Of a DNA stretch of 64,000 nt, positions 37,353-47,732 are shown one piece after another. The DNA is taken from assembly GCF_003006155.1 (NCBI RefSeq), contig NZ_CP023559.1:186001-250000 (forward strand), in the 5' to 3' direction. The stretch's first letter is position 1, and every line of letters starts with the position of its first letter. The translations under genes and the position numbers were made by a program. The DNA comes from Salinicola tamaricis (lineage in GTDB: Bacteria > Pseudomonadota > Gammaproteobacteria > Pseudomonadales > Halomonadaceae). The notes beneath the pieces are model-generated. The model had not been told where the DNA came from. It saw nothing but the letters and a program-made list of their open reading frames with translations, and did no database searches.

Positions 37353-39380
37353 ACACACATCCCCTGCCAGGCTCGGCCCTGCGCCGCTCGCTGCTGCGCC
37401 AATCCCCGCTGGGGCTGGTCGCAGCCATGGGCGTGCTCGCCGCCGTGCTCGGCTATCTCACCCTGGTATCGCAGTTCGGCGATCTCGCCGGCCACTGGTG
37501 GCAGGCGGCGCTCGCCCCCGACGAGGAGAATATCCGCCAGGTGGTGCTGCACTACACCTTCCTGCCGCGCCTGTGCGTGGCGCTCTTGGGGGGGGCCGGG
37601 CTGGCGCTGGCCGGCTGCCTGATGCAGCAGGTGCTGCGCAATCCGCTCGCCTCACCGGCCCCCTGGGGGTGACCAGCGGCGCCCAGTTGGCGCTGGTGAT
37701 CGCCCCCTGTGGGGGCCGAGCTGGCTGCTGGCCGGCCGCGAGTGGATCGCCCTGGGCGGCGGGGTGCTGGCCACCCTGGTAGTACTGGCACTCTCCTGGC
37801 GCCGGCGGCTAGCGCCGATGGTGGTGGTGCTCTCCGGTATGGTGGTGAGCCTCTATATCAGCGCTCTCAACAGCGCGCTGCTGCTGTTCCACCAGGAGAG
37901 TCTCGCCGGGCTGTTCATCTGGGGCTCGGGGTCGCTGTCCCAGAACAACTGGGAGGACACCCGATTTTTGCTCGTGCGCCTGCTCGTCGCGCTGGGGCTG
38001 GCGTGTATGCTGCTGCGCCCGCTGGCGCTGCTCGATCTCGAAGAAGAAGGCGCCAAGAGTCTGGGGATCTCACTGCGCAACCTGCGTATCGCCGGTCTCG
38101 GACTGGGGATCTTCATCACCGCCTGCGTGGTGAGCGCAGTGGGCCTGATCGGGTTCGTGGGGCTCGCCGCGCCGGCCATCGCGCGCCTGGCCGGGGCGCG
38201 GACCCTGGGCCAGCGGCTGGGCTGGTCGATGGCGATCGGCGCCCTGCTGCTGCTACTGACCGACCTGGTAGTGCAGCAGCTCTCGCCGCTGACTGCCTCG
38301 ATGCTGCCCACCGGGGCGATGACCGCGGCCCTCGGCGCGCCGCTGCTGCTATGGCTGCTGCCCCGCCTCAAGCTCGCCGGCACGCGCCCCCAGCCGAGCG
38401 CCGGGCTGGTCCTGCCACGACGCGCCGACCCGCGCCGCCGGCTGTGGCTGCTGAGCGCACTCGCGGTCATCGCCGTGGTGGTGGCACTGGGCTTCGGCTT
38501 CAGCCTCGATGCCCACGGCGCCCATCCGGCCTGGGTGGGCTGGGGCCAGCTCGACCTGGTGATCGATTGGCGCCTGCCACGGGTGGCCACTGCCGCCGCC
38601 GCCGGACTGCTGCTGGCCGCCGCCGGCACCTTGCTGCAACGCATGACCGGTAACCCCATGGCGAGCCCGGAAGTGCTGGGGATCAGCGCCGGAGTCGCCA
38701 TTGGGGTCATCGTGCTGATGCTACTGCCGCTGGGGATCGCGCCGCTGAGCGGCGGGGTCACCGGCTTTGCCGGAGCGGTGGCCGCGCTGCTGGTGCTGGT
38801 GGCATGCAACCGGCGCAGCGGCTTCGTGCCGGAGCGACTGCTGCTCACCGGGATCGCGATCACCGCCCTGCTCGACGCCCTGCGCGCCATTGTGCTGTCG
38901 AGCAACGACCCGCGGGCCCAGCAGCTGCTGGCGTGGCTGGGCGGTTCGACCTACTACGCCAGCCTCACCTCGGCGGGGGTGATCGTCGGGGTGGCGCTGG
39001 CACTGTTCGCCCTCACCTTGCCGCTGGGCCGCTGGCTGACGCTACTCCCGCTCGGCGCCCCTACCGCCAGGGCACTGGGCGTGGATGTAGATCGCAGCCG
39101 ACTGGTGCTGCTAGCGCTGGTGGCACTGCTCACCGTGGCCGCCACCCTGGTGGTGGGGCCGCTCTCGTTCATCGGCCTGCTGGCCCCGCACATGGCGCGA
39201 TTGATGGGCCTGCATCGGGCCCGCCATCAGCTACTCGGGGCGGGGCTTTTGGGCATCGTGGTGATGGTGCTGGCGGACTGGCTGGGGCGTAATCTGTTCT
39301 TCCCCTACCAGTTACCGGCGGGGCTGATCGCGGCCCTGATCGGGGGGATGTATTTTATGTGGGGCTTACGCAAGATTTGA
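37349..39380 (+). CDS. fhuB: iron-hydroxamate ABC permease FhuB (fused double FecCD), two frame breaks
   Basis: About 677 residues, the length of FhuB, containing two FecCD permease units in tandem. Each has the cytoplasmic coupling motif: GLAGCLMQQVLRNPLASP in the first and GTLLQRMTGNPMASPEVLGI in the second. The second unit ends LSFIGLLAPHMARLMG. Frame slips near 37665 and 37710 interrupt the first unit (PLGVTSGAQLALVIAP). No ABC ATPase gene follows, so FhuC must be encoded elsewhere. The overlap with fhuD implies one operon under the Fur-like box. Confidence 0.9.
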
Positions 39381-39431
39381 GCGGCCGCAGTGCCCGGCAC
39401 GGGCACTGCAGGGAGGGAAGAGCACTGCGCT

Positions 39432-39677
39432 TCAGTGCCCGTCGAAGGCGGGCAGCAGGTGCTGATCGATAGCGGTTTTCACCGACGGCAGGAGCATGTC
39501 GCTCTGCTCGGTCAGCTCGCGGATCGCCGCCGGCAGTTCGGGCACGCGTCCGGCACGGTAGCAGCCCGCGGCCAGCCGAGCGCAGGTCTCCGGACAGGCG
39601 GCTTCGGGCACGTGAATGCCCAGCGCGACCAGCCGCTGGCGGAAATCCTCGCCGTCGACGAGATTGACGATCATCAT
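39432..39677 (-). CDS. small hypothetical protein next to fhuB
   Basis: An 81-residue acidic protein with three cysteines in PEAACPETCARLAAGCY. An excellent GAGGAGG ribosome site 6 nt before the ATG at 39677 argues that it is translated. It converges on fhuB. I recognise no family. The Cys cluster and iron-gene neighbourhood invite, but do not prove, a metal or Fe-S role. Confidence 0.55.
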   Translation of the reverse strand: MMIVNLVDGEDFRQRLVALGIHVPEAACPETCARLAAGCYRAGRVPELPAAIRELTEQSDMLLPSVKTAIDQHLLPAFDGH

Positions 39678-39869
39678 GCAACACCTCCTCGGGTCTGATC
39701 GGACTCATGCCCTGCCGACCTCGGCCCGGGTTCGCGGCTCGCCACCGCCGCATGAGTCGCTGTTTACGGCACTGATCTCTATTTACTGCACTCGACCGCG
39801 ACGGGTCGAGACGCGTATCGTCTGACTGTCGCTCCCGGGACAGTCGACGTCCGCCACGGAAACCTCCGC

Positions 39870-40504
39870 ATGCTCTCATCCGCCGCCAAGGCCCCGCTGC
39901 ACCGACGACTACCCGCCCTGCTCCTGCTTCTGCTGGGCAGCGCGATCGCCCCGACGGCCAGCGCCGGCAGCTTCACCTACTGGGACGACCCCAGCGCCTC
40001 GGCGGTAACCCTCACGCGTGCCGAGTTCGTAGCCAAGGCGCGGCAGCTGCACGGTGAAAAACGGCTGATCTACGTCAACCGCGTGGTCAACAACGCCGCC
40101 CGCCAGCAGTTCGAGAAGGTAGATACCTGGAAGGGCTTCGACCGCCTGGTGAATGACGGCTACGGCGACTGCGAGGACTTCGCCATCGCCAAGTACCAGA
40201 TCCTGATCCAGGCGGGGACACCGTCTGCACGGCTGGATTTCCTCGCCGCCGACGACACCCTCACCCCGACCTATCATGCGGTACTGCGCTACCGCCAGGA
40301 CGACGGCAGCCATCTGATTCTCGACAATCTGACGCTGATGATGCTGCCGGAGTCGAAGCGTACCGACCTGAACCGCTGGTGACCTTCGACCGCACCCACG
40401 CCGCCTACTTCCATGACGGTGCCTTCCAGCCGGTGGCGCCGAGCCGTATCGTGCTCGGCGGCCAGCCGCTCTCGGCAAGAATGCCGAAGCTGCTCGACTA
40501 CTGA
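39870..40504 (+). CDS. transglutaminase-like cysteine peptidase (BTLCP, LapG-like), one frame break
   Basis: About 211 residues. A signal peptide (RRLPALLLLLLGSAIAPTAS) precedes a DUF920/BTLCP domain with the Cys-His-Asp triad: YGDCEDFAIAKYQIL, THAVLRY-type His (YHAVLRYRQ) and LILDNL. A slip near 40375 hides the conserved tail (LVTFDRTHAAYFHDGAFQP), which runs on to TGA at 40504. LapG-type enzymes are periplasmic, calcium-dependent proteases that release LapA-like adhesins under LapD/c-di-GMP control. No lapD or adhesin gene is in the window. Confidence 0.85.
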
Positions 40505-40540
40505 GGCAGACGCCGCTGGCCATGCCGCGGCTGGCCGGAT

Positions 40541-41406
40541 TCAGGCGGAAGGCTGCCCCTCGTCCCCGGGCTGTACCGCCGGCAACACCTTCTCGGCGCG
40601 CAGATAGTCGATCAGCTTCTGCGCTGCCTCGTCCGGCGTGAGATCGGTGAGCACCTGCCCCCCGGAAGCCGCCGACTTGGCCGCAGCGGCCTTGAAGCGG
40701 TCACGAGCGTTGGTCGACTTGACCACCTTGAGACGCTTGGGCGTGCCCGCGCCGGCTGCCACTGCCACGCCGCCTGCAGCGTATCGGGCTCAGCCGTGAC
40801 ATTCGAAACCGCCTCCACCCGCCCGCGACGGGAGGGGCCGAAGGCGCTCTGGCGCGGCATCGGTGCCACGCCGTCGACGCACAGCAGGCACGGCAGGCGC
40901 ACCTCGAGCCGCCGGCGCTGCCCCTGGGGCAGCGCCTGCAGCACGGTGACGCGATCGCCCGCATAGTGTTCGATCGCAGCAACGCCGGTGGCCACCGCCC
41001 AGCCCAGCCGCTCCGCCAGCAGATAGGGCAGCAGACCCGAGCCCTCACCGCACTCGGCGCGCTGCCCGGTCAGCACCAGATTGGCGCCATAGGCCTCGAG
41101 CCAGCTCGCCAGCAGCGGCACGGCGTCGTCGCCGGCGGCCATCGGCAGCAGCGACAGCTCACCGGGTCCGCCAGCACCGTCGAGGGCCGTGGAACATGCC
41201 CAGGTACTCCGGCAGCGCCGCTCCTCGGCGTCACCGGCGTGGGCCAGATGCAGCGAGGCCCCCGCCAGTGTCAGCCCCATCTCCACCGCGCGGGCATCCT
41301 CCCGCGCCCGCCCGGCGCGTCCGGAGACCGGATGCCGGCCGCTGGAAACCAGCGCGACGACCCTGGCCTCACCGGCAGTGCTCGAACTGCGCTCAGGCTG
41401 CGTCAT
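40541..41406 (-). CDS. etfB: electron transfer flavoprotein beta subunit of the dimethylglycine pathway, two frame breaks
   Basis: About 288 residues by splicing. The ETF beta/FixA fold shows in [48 protein letters not shown] and [17 protein letters not shown]-terminal tail ([17 protein letters not shown], ending QPSA) is typical of the betaine-cluster version. Slips lie near 41195 and 40765. The ATG at 41406 overlaps the 3' end of etfA by 14 nt. With EtfA it takes electrons from DgcA/DgcB to the membrane quinone pool. Confidence 0.85.
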
Positions 41407-42698
41407 GGCGCACCTCCTCGTGCCGGCTGTCGCCGCTCTCGGGATGAGGTTGGCCCAGCTGGGCGCAGACCGCCGCCAGCACCGCGTCGCCATCGCCGAT
41501 GATGGCGAAATCGGCGCGCTTGACCATGTCGCAGCTCGGGTCGCTGTTGATCGCGACCACGCGCTGACACTTGTGATGCCCTGCAGTGCTGCACCGCACC
41601 GGAGATGCCTACCGCGACATAGCAGCTCGCACTGACGAAGGTGCCGGTGGCGCCGACCTGGCGCGAGCGCGGCATGTAGCCGTCATCGACGGCCACCCGC
41701 GAGGCGCCCTCGCTGGCACCCAGCACCTTGGCGGCGTGATGGTAGCCTTTCCCAGTCGCTGACACCGCGGCCGGCGGAAAGAATGAAGGGCGCCTGGGCC
41801 AGCGGAATCTGCTGCGGATCCACCGCGACCCGGCCGAGATCGGCGACACCCGGCGCTGACCGCTCGTCGCTGGCCGAGACATCATGACCCAGCGCATCGA
41901 GATCCAGCAGCGTCGCCGCATGCTGGGTCTCTGCTGACCGGCTGCGCACTCCGGCAGCGCCAGCGCACCCGCGCCACCTCGCGCTGAATGTCCTGGCGGT
42001 CACCGGCGCGGGAGAGGGTCTGGCCATCGGCGAACTGCCACACCCGGGTCGCTGCACGTGCCGGGCATCGCCACCCGCAGTCGAGGCAAGCGCCAGCCGC
42101 GCGGCCAGGCGCCGGCCGAGATCGCCGCCGCCGGGAAAGTCGTCGGCAAAGATCCAGTGCATCGGGGCGAGCGTGGTTTCCACCGCCGCGAGCGCCGCCA
42201 GACGCGCTTCAGGCGCGTAGCTGTCGGCGTCGACCCGGGACGACAGATCGACCCGGCGGTCGGCGCCGGCTTCCTCGAGCCCGGCGACCTCGGCCTGGAA
42301 GGTGACCGCAACCACGGCCACCCCAGCCTCGGCACCGCCGCGGGCCTCGGCCAATTGGCGCGCCAGCCCGAGCAGGTCGCGGTCGTGATCGCTCAAGCGC
42401 CCTTCCGGCAGCTCCGGCACCACCGCGACATACGCCTTGGGTGTCTCGACGCTGACCTGGCGCCGGCTCGGCTCGGCGCTGGCCTGGGGGCCACCGCCGC
42501 CGCCTCGACGCTAGCGCCGCTGCGGTCGATGCGCCGGATGCCGTTGGGGCCGATCGCGCCCAGGGCGTGGGGGTTGAGTCGGGTCACCCCGTCGGCGCTG
42601 GTCCAGCGCCATGCCGGGCGCGCGAATTCGAGATGTCGCGGGTGCAGCCGATTGCGCCGGGCGCGTTCGGCGTGTGGGTCGAGTCGTCTGACACTCAT
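41393..42698 (-). pseudogene. etfA: electron transfer flavoprotein alpha subunit of the dimethylglycine pathway, four or more frame breaks
   Basis: About 435 residues spliced, consistent with the long EtfA variant next to dgcB. The N-terminus MSVRRLDPHAERARRNRLHP and RLNPHALGAIGPNGIRRIDR are characteristic of this cluster. AYVAVVPELPEGRLSDHDRD begins the ETF domain, and the C-terminal FAD-binding part reads [20 protein letters not shown] and [20 protein letters not shown] in different frames. At least four frame changes occur. The ATG overlaps the dgcB stop (ATGA). Since the rest of the dgc operon is open, I favour sequencing indels over true decay. Confidence 0.85.
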
Positions 42699-44677
42699 GC
42701 CGGAACCTCCTCAGGGGCTTCGCTGCTGGTACGCGCGGTCGGCGCCGCAGCCGGCTCCACCAGCGCGGCGGCGACCAGTTCGGCGAGATCCTTGACCTGG
42801 GGCCGCGGTTCGACCACGCCCTCGAGCATCGCCGTGCACTGCGGACAGGCCACCGCCACGGTGGTCGCCCCGGTCTCGCGCACGTCCTCCATGCGCATGT
42901 CGGGAATACGCGCCTTGCCGGGCACGTCGGAGAGCGCGGCACCGCCGCCGCCGCCGCAGCAGCGCGAGCGATAGCCGGAGCGCTCCATCTCGGCGACTTC
43001 GACGCCGAGCGCGGCGAGCACCTGACGCGGCGCGGCGAACTCACCGTTGTAGCGGCCCAGATAGCAGGGGTCGTGGTAGGTCACCGTCTCCCCCGGTTCG
43101 GCGGCCTTGACGCTGAGCCGGCCGGCGTCGAACAGCTCGGCGATGAAGGTCGAGTGGTGCTTGACCACGTAGTCGCCGCCGAAGGCGCCATACTCGCGGC
43201 CCAGCACGTGGAAGCTGTGCGGGTCGGCGGTGACGATGCGCTGGAAGCGATAGCGCGACAGCGTCGCGATATTGCGCTCGGCGAGGCGCTGGAAGGTCGC
43301 CTCGTCGCCCAGGCGCCGGGCGACGTCGCCACTGTCACGCTCTTCGTCACCCAGCACGGCGAAGTCGACCTCGGCGGCGTGCAGGATCTTGACCAGCGAG
43401 CGCAGGGTGCGCTGGTTGCGCATGTCGAAGGCACCGTCGCCCAGCCACAGCAGCACGTCGACCCCTTCCGGGCGCTGCTGGATACGCGGAATGTCGAGAT
43501 CCGCCGCCCAGTCCAGACGCGAAGCGTTGTCAAGCCCGCCGGGGTTGTCGGTGGCGATCAGATTGTCGATCGCTGCGGCGCCCTTCTCCGGGGTCTCACC
43601 CCGCTCCAGGGTGATGAAGCGGCGCATGTCGACGATGGCATCGACGTGCTCGATCATCATCGGGCACTCCTCGACACAGGCACGGCAGGTGGTGCACGCC
43701 CACAGCGTCTGCGCCTCGACCAGCTGCGGCACGATCGCATCCGTTGGCCCGCCATGGTGTTTGCCGACCTCGATGCCGGGATAGCCGGAGCCGGCGTAGC
43801 GGGCGTCACTGCCGCCAGCCATGCCCACGACCATATCCTGGATCAGTTTCTTGGGATTGAGCGGCTGGCCGGCGGCATAGGCCGGGCAGACATTCTGGCA
43901 GCGGCCGCACTGAACGCAGGCGTCGAAGCCCAGCAGCTGCTCCCATTGGAAATCGGCGGGCTTCTCCACGCCCAGCGTCTTCGCCGTGAGATCGAGCGGG
44001 AAGAGCGCGGTGGAGCGGCTGCCGCGATGCACATCGTGCGCCACGTCGCGGTGCTGATCGTCGAACCGCTCGGGGCGGCGGTGGAAGGCCAGATGAAAGG
44101 TACCGGCGAAGGCATGTTTCATCGGCCCGCCCCAGCCCATGCCGATCAGCATTTCGGCCAGGCCCCAGGCGACCAGCGCCAGCAGGATCAGCGCCAACAC
44201 GCCGCCGCCCAGCAGGGTCGGCGCCACGCCCACCAGCGGCAAGCTGACCAGGAACATGCCCACCGAGTAGGCCAGCAGGCTCTTCGACAGCCGCTGCCAC
44301 GGCCCCTTGGAGAGTTTGGCCGGCGGATCGATACGCCGGCGGTTGACCGCCAGCGCGCCGATGAACATGCACAGGCTCGCCGCCAGCAGCAGCCCGCCCA
44401 GAATCGGGTTGCGCCAGCCGAAGCCGTGAACCACCAGCGCCAATGCCATGGCGGCGACGAAGCCCCCGGCGGTGGCCACGTGGGTATGCGCGATCGCCTT
44501 GTCGCGGGCGACCACATGGTGCAGATCATTGAGATAGCGCTTGGGCATCAGCACGAGCCGATGCCACCGCATCGGCGTGCGCCGCCCCTGGCGCCACAGC
44601 CGGATGCGGCGCACCGCGCCCGCCGCACCCACCGCCAGCGCGGCAAAGATCAGAATGGGGAGTAGCGTCTGCAGCAT
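42695..44677 (-). CDS. dgcB: dimethylglycine demethylation protein DgcB (Fe-S/CCG domain)
   Basis: A 660-residue membrane-associated iron-sulfur protein. About five N-terminal membrane segments precede two 4Fe-4S motifs (CVQCGRCQNVCP and CTTCRACVEECP) and two CCG-type domains (YHDPCYLGRYNG...RSRCCGGGGG). It works with the flavoprotein DgcA and the adjacent EtfAB to oxidise dimethylglycine to sarcosine. GGAGAAG precedes the ATG at 44677. The gap upstream, before dgcA, holds structured repeat element C. Confidence 0.95.
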   Translation of the reverse strand: MLQTLLPILIFAALAVGAAGAVRRIRLWRQGRRTPMRWHRLVLMPKRYLNDLHHVVARDKAIAHTHVATAGGFVAAMALALVVHGFGWRNPILGGLLLAASLCMFIGALAVNRRRIDPPAKLSKGPWQRLSKSLLAYSVGMFLVSLPLVGVAPTLLGGGVLALILLALVAWGLAEMLIGMGWGGPMKHAFAGTFHLAFHRRPERFDDQHRDVAHDVHRGSRSTALFPLDLTAKTLGVEKPADFQWEQLLGFDACVQCGRCQNVCPAYAAGQPLNPKKLIQDMVVGMAGGSDARYAGSGYPGIEVGKHHGGPTDAIVPQLVEAQTLWACTTCRACVEECPMMIEHVDAIVDMRRFITLERGETPEKGAAAIDNLIATDNPGGLDNASRLDWAADLDIPRIQQRPEGVDVLLWLGDGAFDMRNQRTLRSLVKILHAAEVDFAVLGDEERDSGDVARRLGDEATFQRLAERNIATLSRYRFQRIVTADPHSFHVLGREYGAFGGDYVVKHHSTFIAELFDAGRLSVKAAEPGETVTYHDPCYLGRYNGEFAAPRQVLAALGVEVAEMERSGYRSRCCGGGGGAALSDVPGKARIPDMRMEDVRETGATTVAVACPQCTAMLEGVVEPRPQVKDLAELVAAALVEPAAAPTARTSSEAPEEVPA

Positions 44678-44799
44678 CGGACTTCTCCGGAAATCGCACC
44701 GACCAAGAAAGCGTATCGGATCGGGTTGGCGAGAGGCGGTCGCAAAAGCGCGTACCGCCCTGTCACCAGGCTAGAGAAAGCGTCATGAGCGACGCTCAG

Positions 44800-44880
44800 G
44801 CGCGGCGAAGGACGGCGAGCCAGCGGAGTGGACGTGTTTGTCCATGAGCATGGCGAGCCGGACTTCAACAATGCCTGAGC
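44800..44880 (-). repeat. structured repeat element, copy C (dgcA-dgcB intercistronic)
   Basis: The inner hairpin TGGAC (44829-44833) and GTCCA (44840-44844) is followed by TGAGCA as in copy B. The outer arms GAAGGACGGC (44807-44816) and GCCGGACTTC (44856-44865) pair at 8 of 10 positions, then CAAC. It aligns with copy B over about 80 nt and, more loosely, with copy A. It lies between co-directional dgcA and dgcB, so the transcript would fold it. Confidence 0.75.
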
Positions 44881-44898
44881 GAGCGCAATCGCTTTGCA

Positions 44899-46968
44899 CT
44901 AAAAGTGCATGCACAGCCGCAAGGCATCGTATATCGCCGCATGCGTATTCCGCTGCGCCACGCAGTCCCCGATCCGGAACAGCGCGAACTCGCCGCTCTC
45001 GGCCAGGGTCGGCTGGGGCGCGATCGCATACAGCGCCTCGATATCGATCTGGCCGTGGTTGCGCGAACGCGACTTGAGCGCATAGTAGAGCGACTCGTCC
45101 GGACGCACGCCGTTCTCGATCACCACCTGATCGACCACCCGCTCCTCGTGCTCGCCGGTGTACTCGTTCTCGAACAGCGCTACCAGCTTGTCACCCTCGC
45201 GGTAGACCTTGTGCAGCCCCAGGTCGCCGGTCATCACCACTGCCTGCTGGTAGAGGCTGCGATAGTAGGTCGGGAAGGTGGTCCCGCCGACCGCCACGCC
45301 GGGCTTGGTGTCGTCGGTGACGATCTCCACCGTGGCACCCTTGCTGGCGAGGTAGTCCGCGGTGGACATGCCGCTGAACTCGCACATGGTGTCGTAGACC
45401 AGCACGTTCTTGCCCGGCTCGACCTTGCCGCTGAGGATGTCCCAGCTGCTGACCGACAGACACTCGTCGGGGTTGTCCGAGTAGCCCCACTCGGGCACCT
45501 GCTCGAGGAACGGATGACCGCCGTTGGCCAGCACCACTAAGTCGGGCTGCAGGTCGCGCACCATCGAGTCGTCGGCGCGGGTGTCGAGCTGGACATCGAC
45601 GCCGAGGCGCGCAAGCTCCATCTCGTACCAGCGGGTGATACCGGCGATCTGGTCGCGCTGCGGGGCGCGTGCGGCCAGGGTGATCTGGCCGCCGAGCTGG
45701 GACTGGGCTTCTATCAGGGTCACGTCGTGGCCGCGCTCGGCGCTGACGCGGGCCGCCTCCATGCCGCCGGGGCCACCGCCGACCACCACCACCTTACGCT
45801 TGGGCCCGCTGGTTTTCTCGATGATGTGCGGCAGACCCATGTACTCGCGCGAGGTCGCCGCGTTCTGGATACAGAGCACGTCGAGCCCCTGGTACTGGCG
45901 GTCGATGCAGTAGTTGGCGCCCACACACTGACGGATCTGGTCGGTCTGGCCGTTCTTGATCTTGGCGATGATGTGCGGGTCGGCGATATGCGCCCGGGTC
46001 ATCCCCACCAGGTCGACGTAGCCGCCCTCGAGGATACGCTCGGCCTGGGTCGGGTCCTTGATGTTCTGGGCGTGGATGACCGGTACCGAGACCACTTCCT
46101 TGATGCCCGCGGCCAGATGCAGAAACGGCTCCGGCGGATAGGACATGTTGGGGATGACGTTGGCCAGGGTGTCATGGGTATCGCAGCCGGAACCGATCAC
46201 GCCGAAGAAGTCGACCATGCCGGTGGCATCGTAGTAGGCGGCGATCTGCTTCATGTCGTCGTGGGAGAGACCATCGGGATGGAACTCATCGCCGCAGATA
46301 CGCATGCCGACGCAGAAGTCGTCGCCGACTTCGGCACGCACCGCCTTGAGCACTTCCATGCCGAAGCGCATGCGGTTCTCGAAGCTGCCGCCCCACTGGT
46401 CGGTACGCTTGTTGACGCGCGGGCTCCAGAACTGATCGATCAGGTGCTGGTGGACCGCGGAGAGTTCGCAGCCGTCGAGCCCGCCCTCCTTGACCCGGCG
46501 TGCGCCCTGGGCGAAATCACTGATGATGCGCCAGATCTCTTCCTCTTCGATGGTCTTGCAGGTGGCACGGTGGACCGGCTCACGGATCCCTGAGGGCGAC
46601 ACCAGGGTCGACCAGTTGTAGCCGTCCCAGCGCGAACGCCGCCCCATGTGGGTGATCTGGATCATGATCTTGCCGCCATGCTTGTGCACGGCATCGGCCA
46701 GATTCTGGAAGTGCGGAATGATGCGATCGGTGGAGACGTTGACCGAACTCCACCACTGCTGCGGGCTGTCGATGGAGACCGGCGAGGAGCCGCCGCAGAT
46801 GCAGAGCCCACAGCCGCCTTTCGACTTCTCTTCGTAATACTTGACGTAGCGATCGGTGGTCATGCCGCCGTCGGTGGCGTGCACCTCGGCGTGGGCGGTA
46901 CTGACCACACGGTTGCGGATCGTCAGCTTGCCGATTTGAATCGGCTTGAATAGCGCTTCATGGGCCAT
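44899..46968 (-). CDS. dgcA: dimethylglycine demethylase flavoprotein DgcA
   Basis: A 689-residue protein of the trimethylamine/dimethylamine dehydrogenase family. An N-terminal old-yellow-enzyme TIM barrel binds FMN (HAEVHATDGGMTTDRY, HQHLIDQFWSPRVNKRTDQW). Cysteines for a 4Fe-4S cluster lie in CVGANYCIDRQ and LCIQNAATSRE. A C-terminal dinucleotide fold has KVVVVGGGPGGMEAARVSAE. It demethylates dimethylglycine to sarcosine in the cytoplasm. GAGGAGA precedes the ATG. The upstream gene is the DUF5943 companion, the same order as in Pseudomonas aeruginosa. Confidence 0.96.
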   Translation of the reverse strand: MAHEALFKPIQIGKLTIRNRVVSTAHAEVHATDGGMTTDRYVKYYEEKSKGGCGLCICGGSSPVSIDSPQQWWSSVNVSTDRIIPHFQNLADAVHKHGGKIMIQITHMGRRSRWDGYNWSTLVSPSGIREPVHRATCKTIEEEEIWRIISDFAQGARRVKEGGLDGCELSAVHQHLIDQFWSPRVNKRTDQWGGSFENRMRFGMEVLKAVRAEVGDDFCVGMRICGDEFHPDGLSHDDMKQIAAYYDATGMVDFFGVIGSGCDTHDTLANVIPNMSYPPEPFLHLAAGIKEVVSVPVIHAQNIKDPTQAERILEGGYVDLVGMTRAHIADPHIIAKIKNGQTDQIRQCVGANYCIDRQYQGLDVLCIQNAATSREYMGLPHIIEKTSGPKRKVVVVGGGPGGMEAARVSAERGHDVTLIEAQSQLGGQITLAARAPQRDQIAGITRWYEMELARLGVDVQLDTRADDSMVRDLQPDLVVLANGGHPFLEQVPEWGYSDNPDECLSVSSWDILSGKVEPGKNVLVYDTMCEFSGMSTADYLASKGATVEIVTDDTKPGVAVGGTTFPTYYRSLYQQAVVMTGDLGLHKVYREGDKLVALFENEYTGEHEERVVDQVVIENGVRPDESLYYALKSRSRNHGQIDIEALYAIAPQPTLAESGEFALFRIGDCVAQRNTHAAIYDALRLCMHF

Positions 46969-47087
46969 GGCCGGTCATCTCCTCGAACTCGCACCGGGCC
47001 CAGATCGGGCGCGGCCGCCAAGAGTTCTTCAGTACACGGAATTGCTTGAATTATGGGTAGCTGTCGCGGGGCGTGTCGGCGCCGCCG

Positions 47088-47618
47088 TCAGCGCGGCGCC
47101 ACTTCGAAGTAGCCGACCTCGCAGCCCGCCTCGGCACCGCTCTGGGTCTGCTCGGCACGGGTGCGCAGGCTGCTGCCGCGGGCCTTAAGAATCTGGTCCA
47201 TGGCGCCGGCGAACCAGCCGGTGAACATGTACTCTTCCTTCTTGCCGGTCTTGCCCAGTTGATAGACGAAGCAGGAGTGCTCCAGGCGTACCTTGGCGGT
47301 GCCGGCGTCGAGGTCGATCGCCTCGGTGATGAACAGCCCCCAGCCGCGCTGCGACAGGCGCTTCATGTAGTGTTCGAAGACCGCCACGCCCTCGAGGCCG
47401 TGCAGCTCGGCTTCCTTCTCGCACCAGTGCCAGGCGGACTTGTAGCCGGCGTCGTAGAGGATCTTGGCGTAGGCCTCGGCCCCCAGCGCCTCTTCGATGG
47501 CGACGTGGTTGTTGATGAAGAAGTGGCGCGGCACGTAGAGCATCGGCAGCGCATCGGTGGTCCAGATACCGGTGTCGCTATCGACGTTGATCGGCAGTTC
47601 GGGAGCCATCTGGGTCAT
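47088..47618 (-). CDS. DUF5943 protein of the dgc operon
   Basis: A 176-residue soluble protein (MTQMAPELPINVDSDTGIWT...) with conserved LYVPRHFFINNHVAIEEALG, AWHWCEKEAELHGLEG and EHSCFVYQLGKTGKKEEYMFTGW. It ends in CEVGYFEV, resembling 4-vinyl-reductase-type small-molecule-binding domains. The gene between a dipeptidase-like gene and dgcA is conserved in Pseudomonas and Halomonas betaine clusters. Its biochemical role is unknown. AGAGGTAAC lies before the ATG at 47618. Confidence 0.88.
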   Translation of the reverse strand: MTQMAPELPINVDSDTGIWTTDALPMLYVPRHFFINNHVAIEEALGAEAYAKILYDAGYKSAWHWCEKEAELHGLEGVAVFEHYMKRLSQRGWGLFITEAIDLDAGTAKVRLEHSCFVYQLGKTGKKEEYMFTGWFAGAMDQILKARGSSLRTRAEQTQSGAEAGCEVGYFEVAPR

Positions 47619-47732
47619 ATCGGTTACCTCTGAAGTTGTTCTTGAGCGGCGCTTCCAGCCGCGGGCTAAGCGCAGAATGATGGCTTGGGGACTCCAGCCG
47701 ACTCCGCTTTCACGTTCCAGGAGCCGAGCGAG

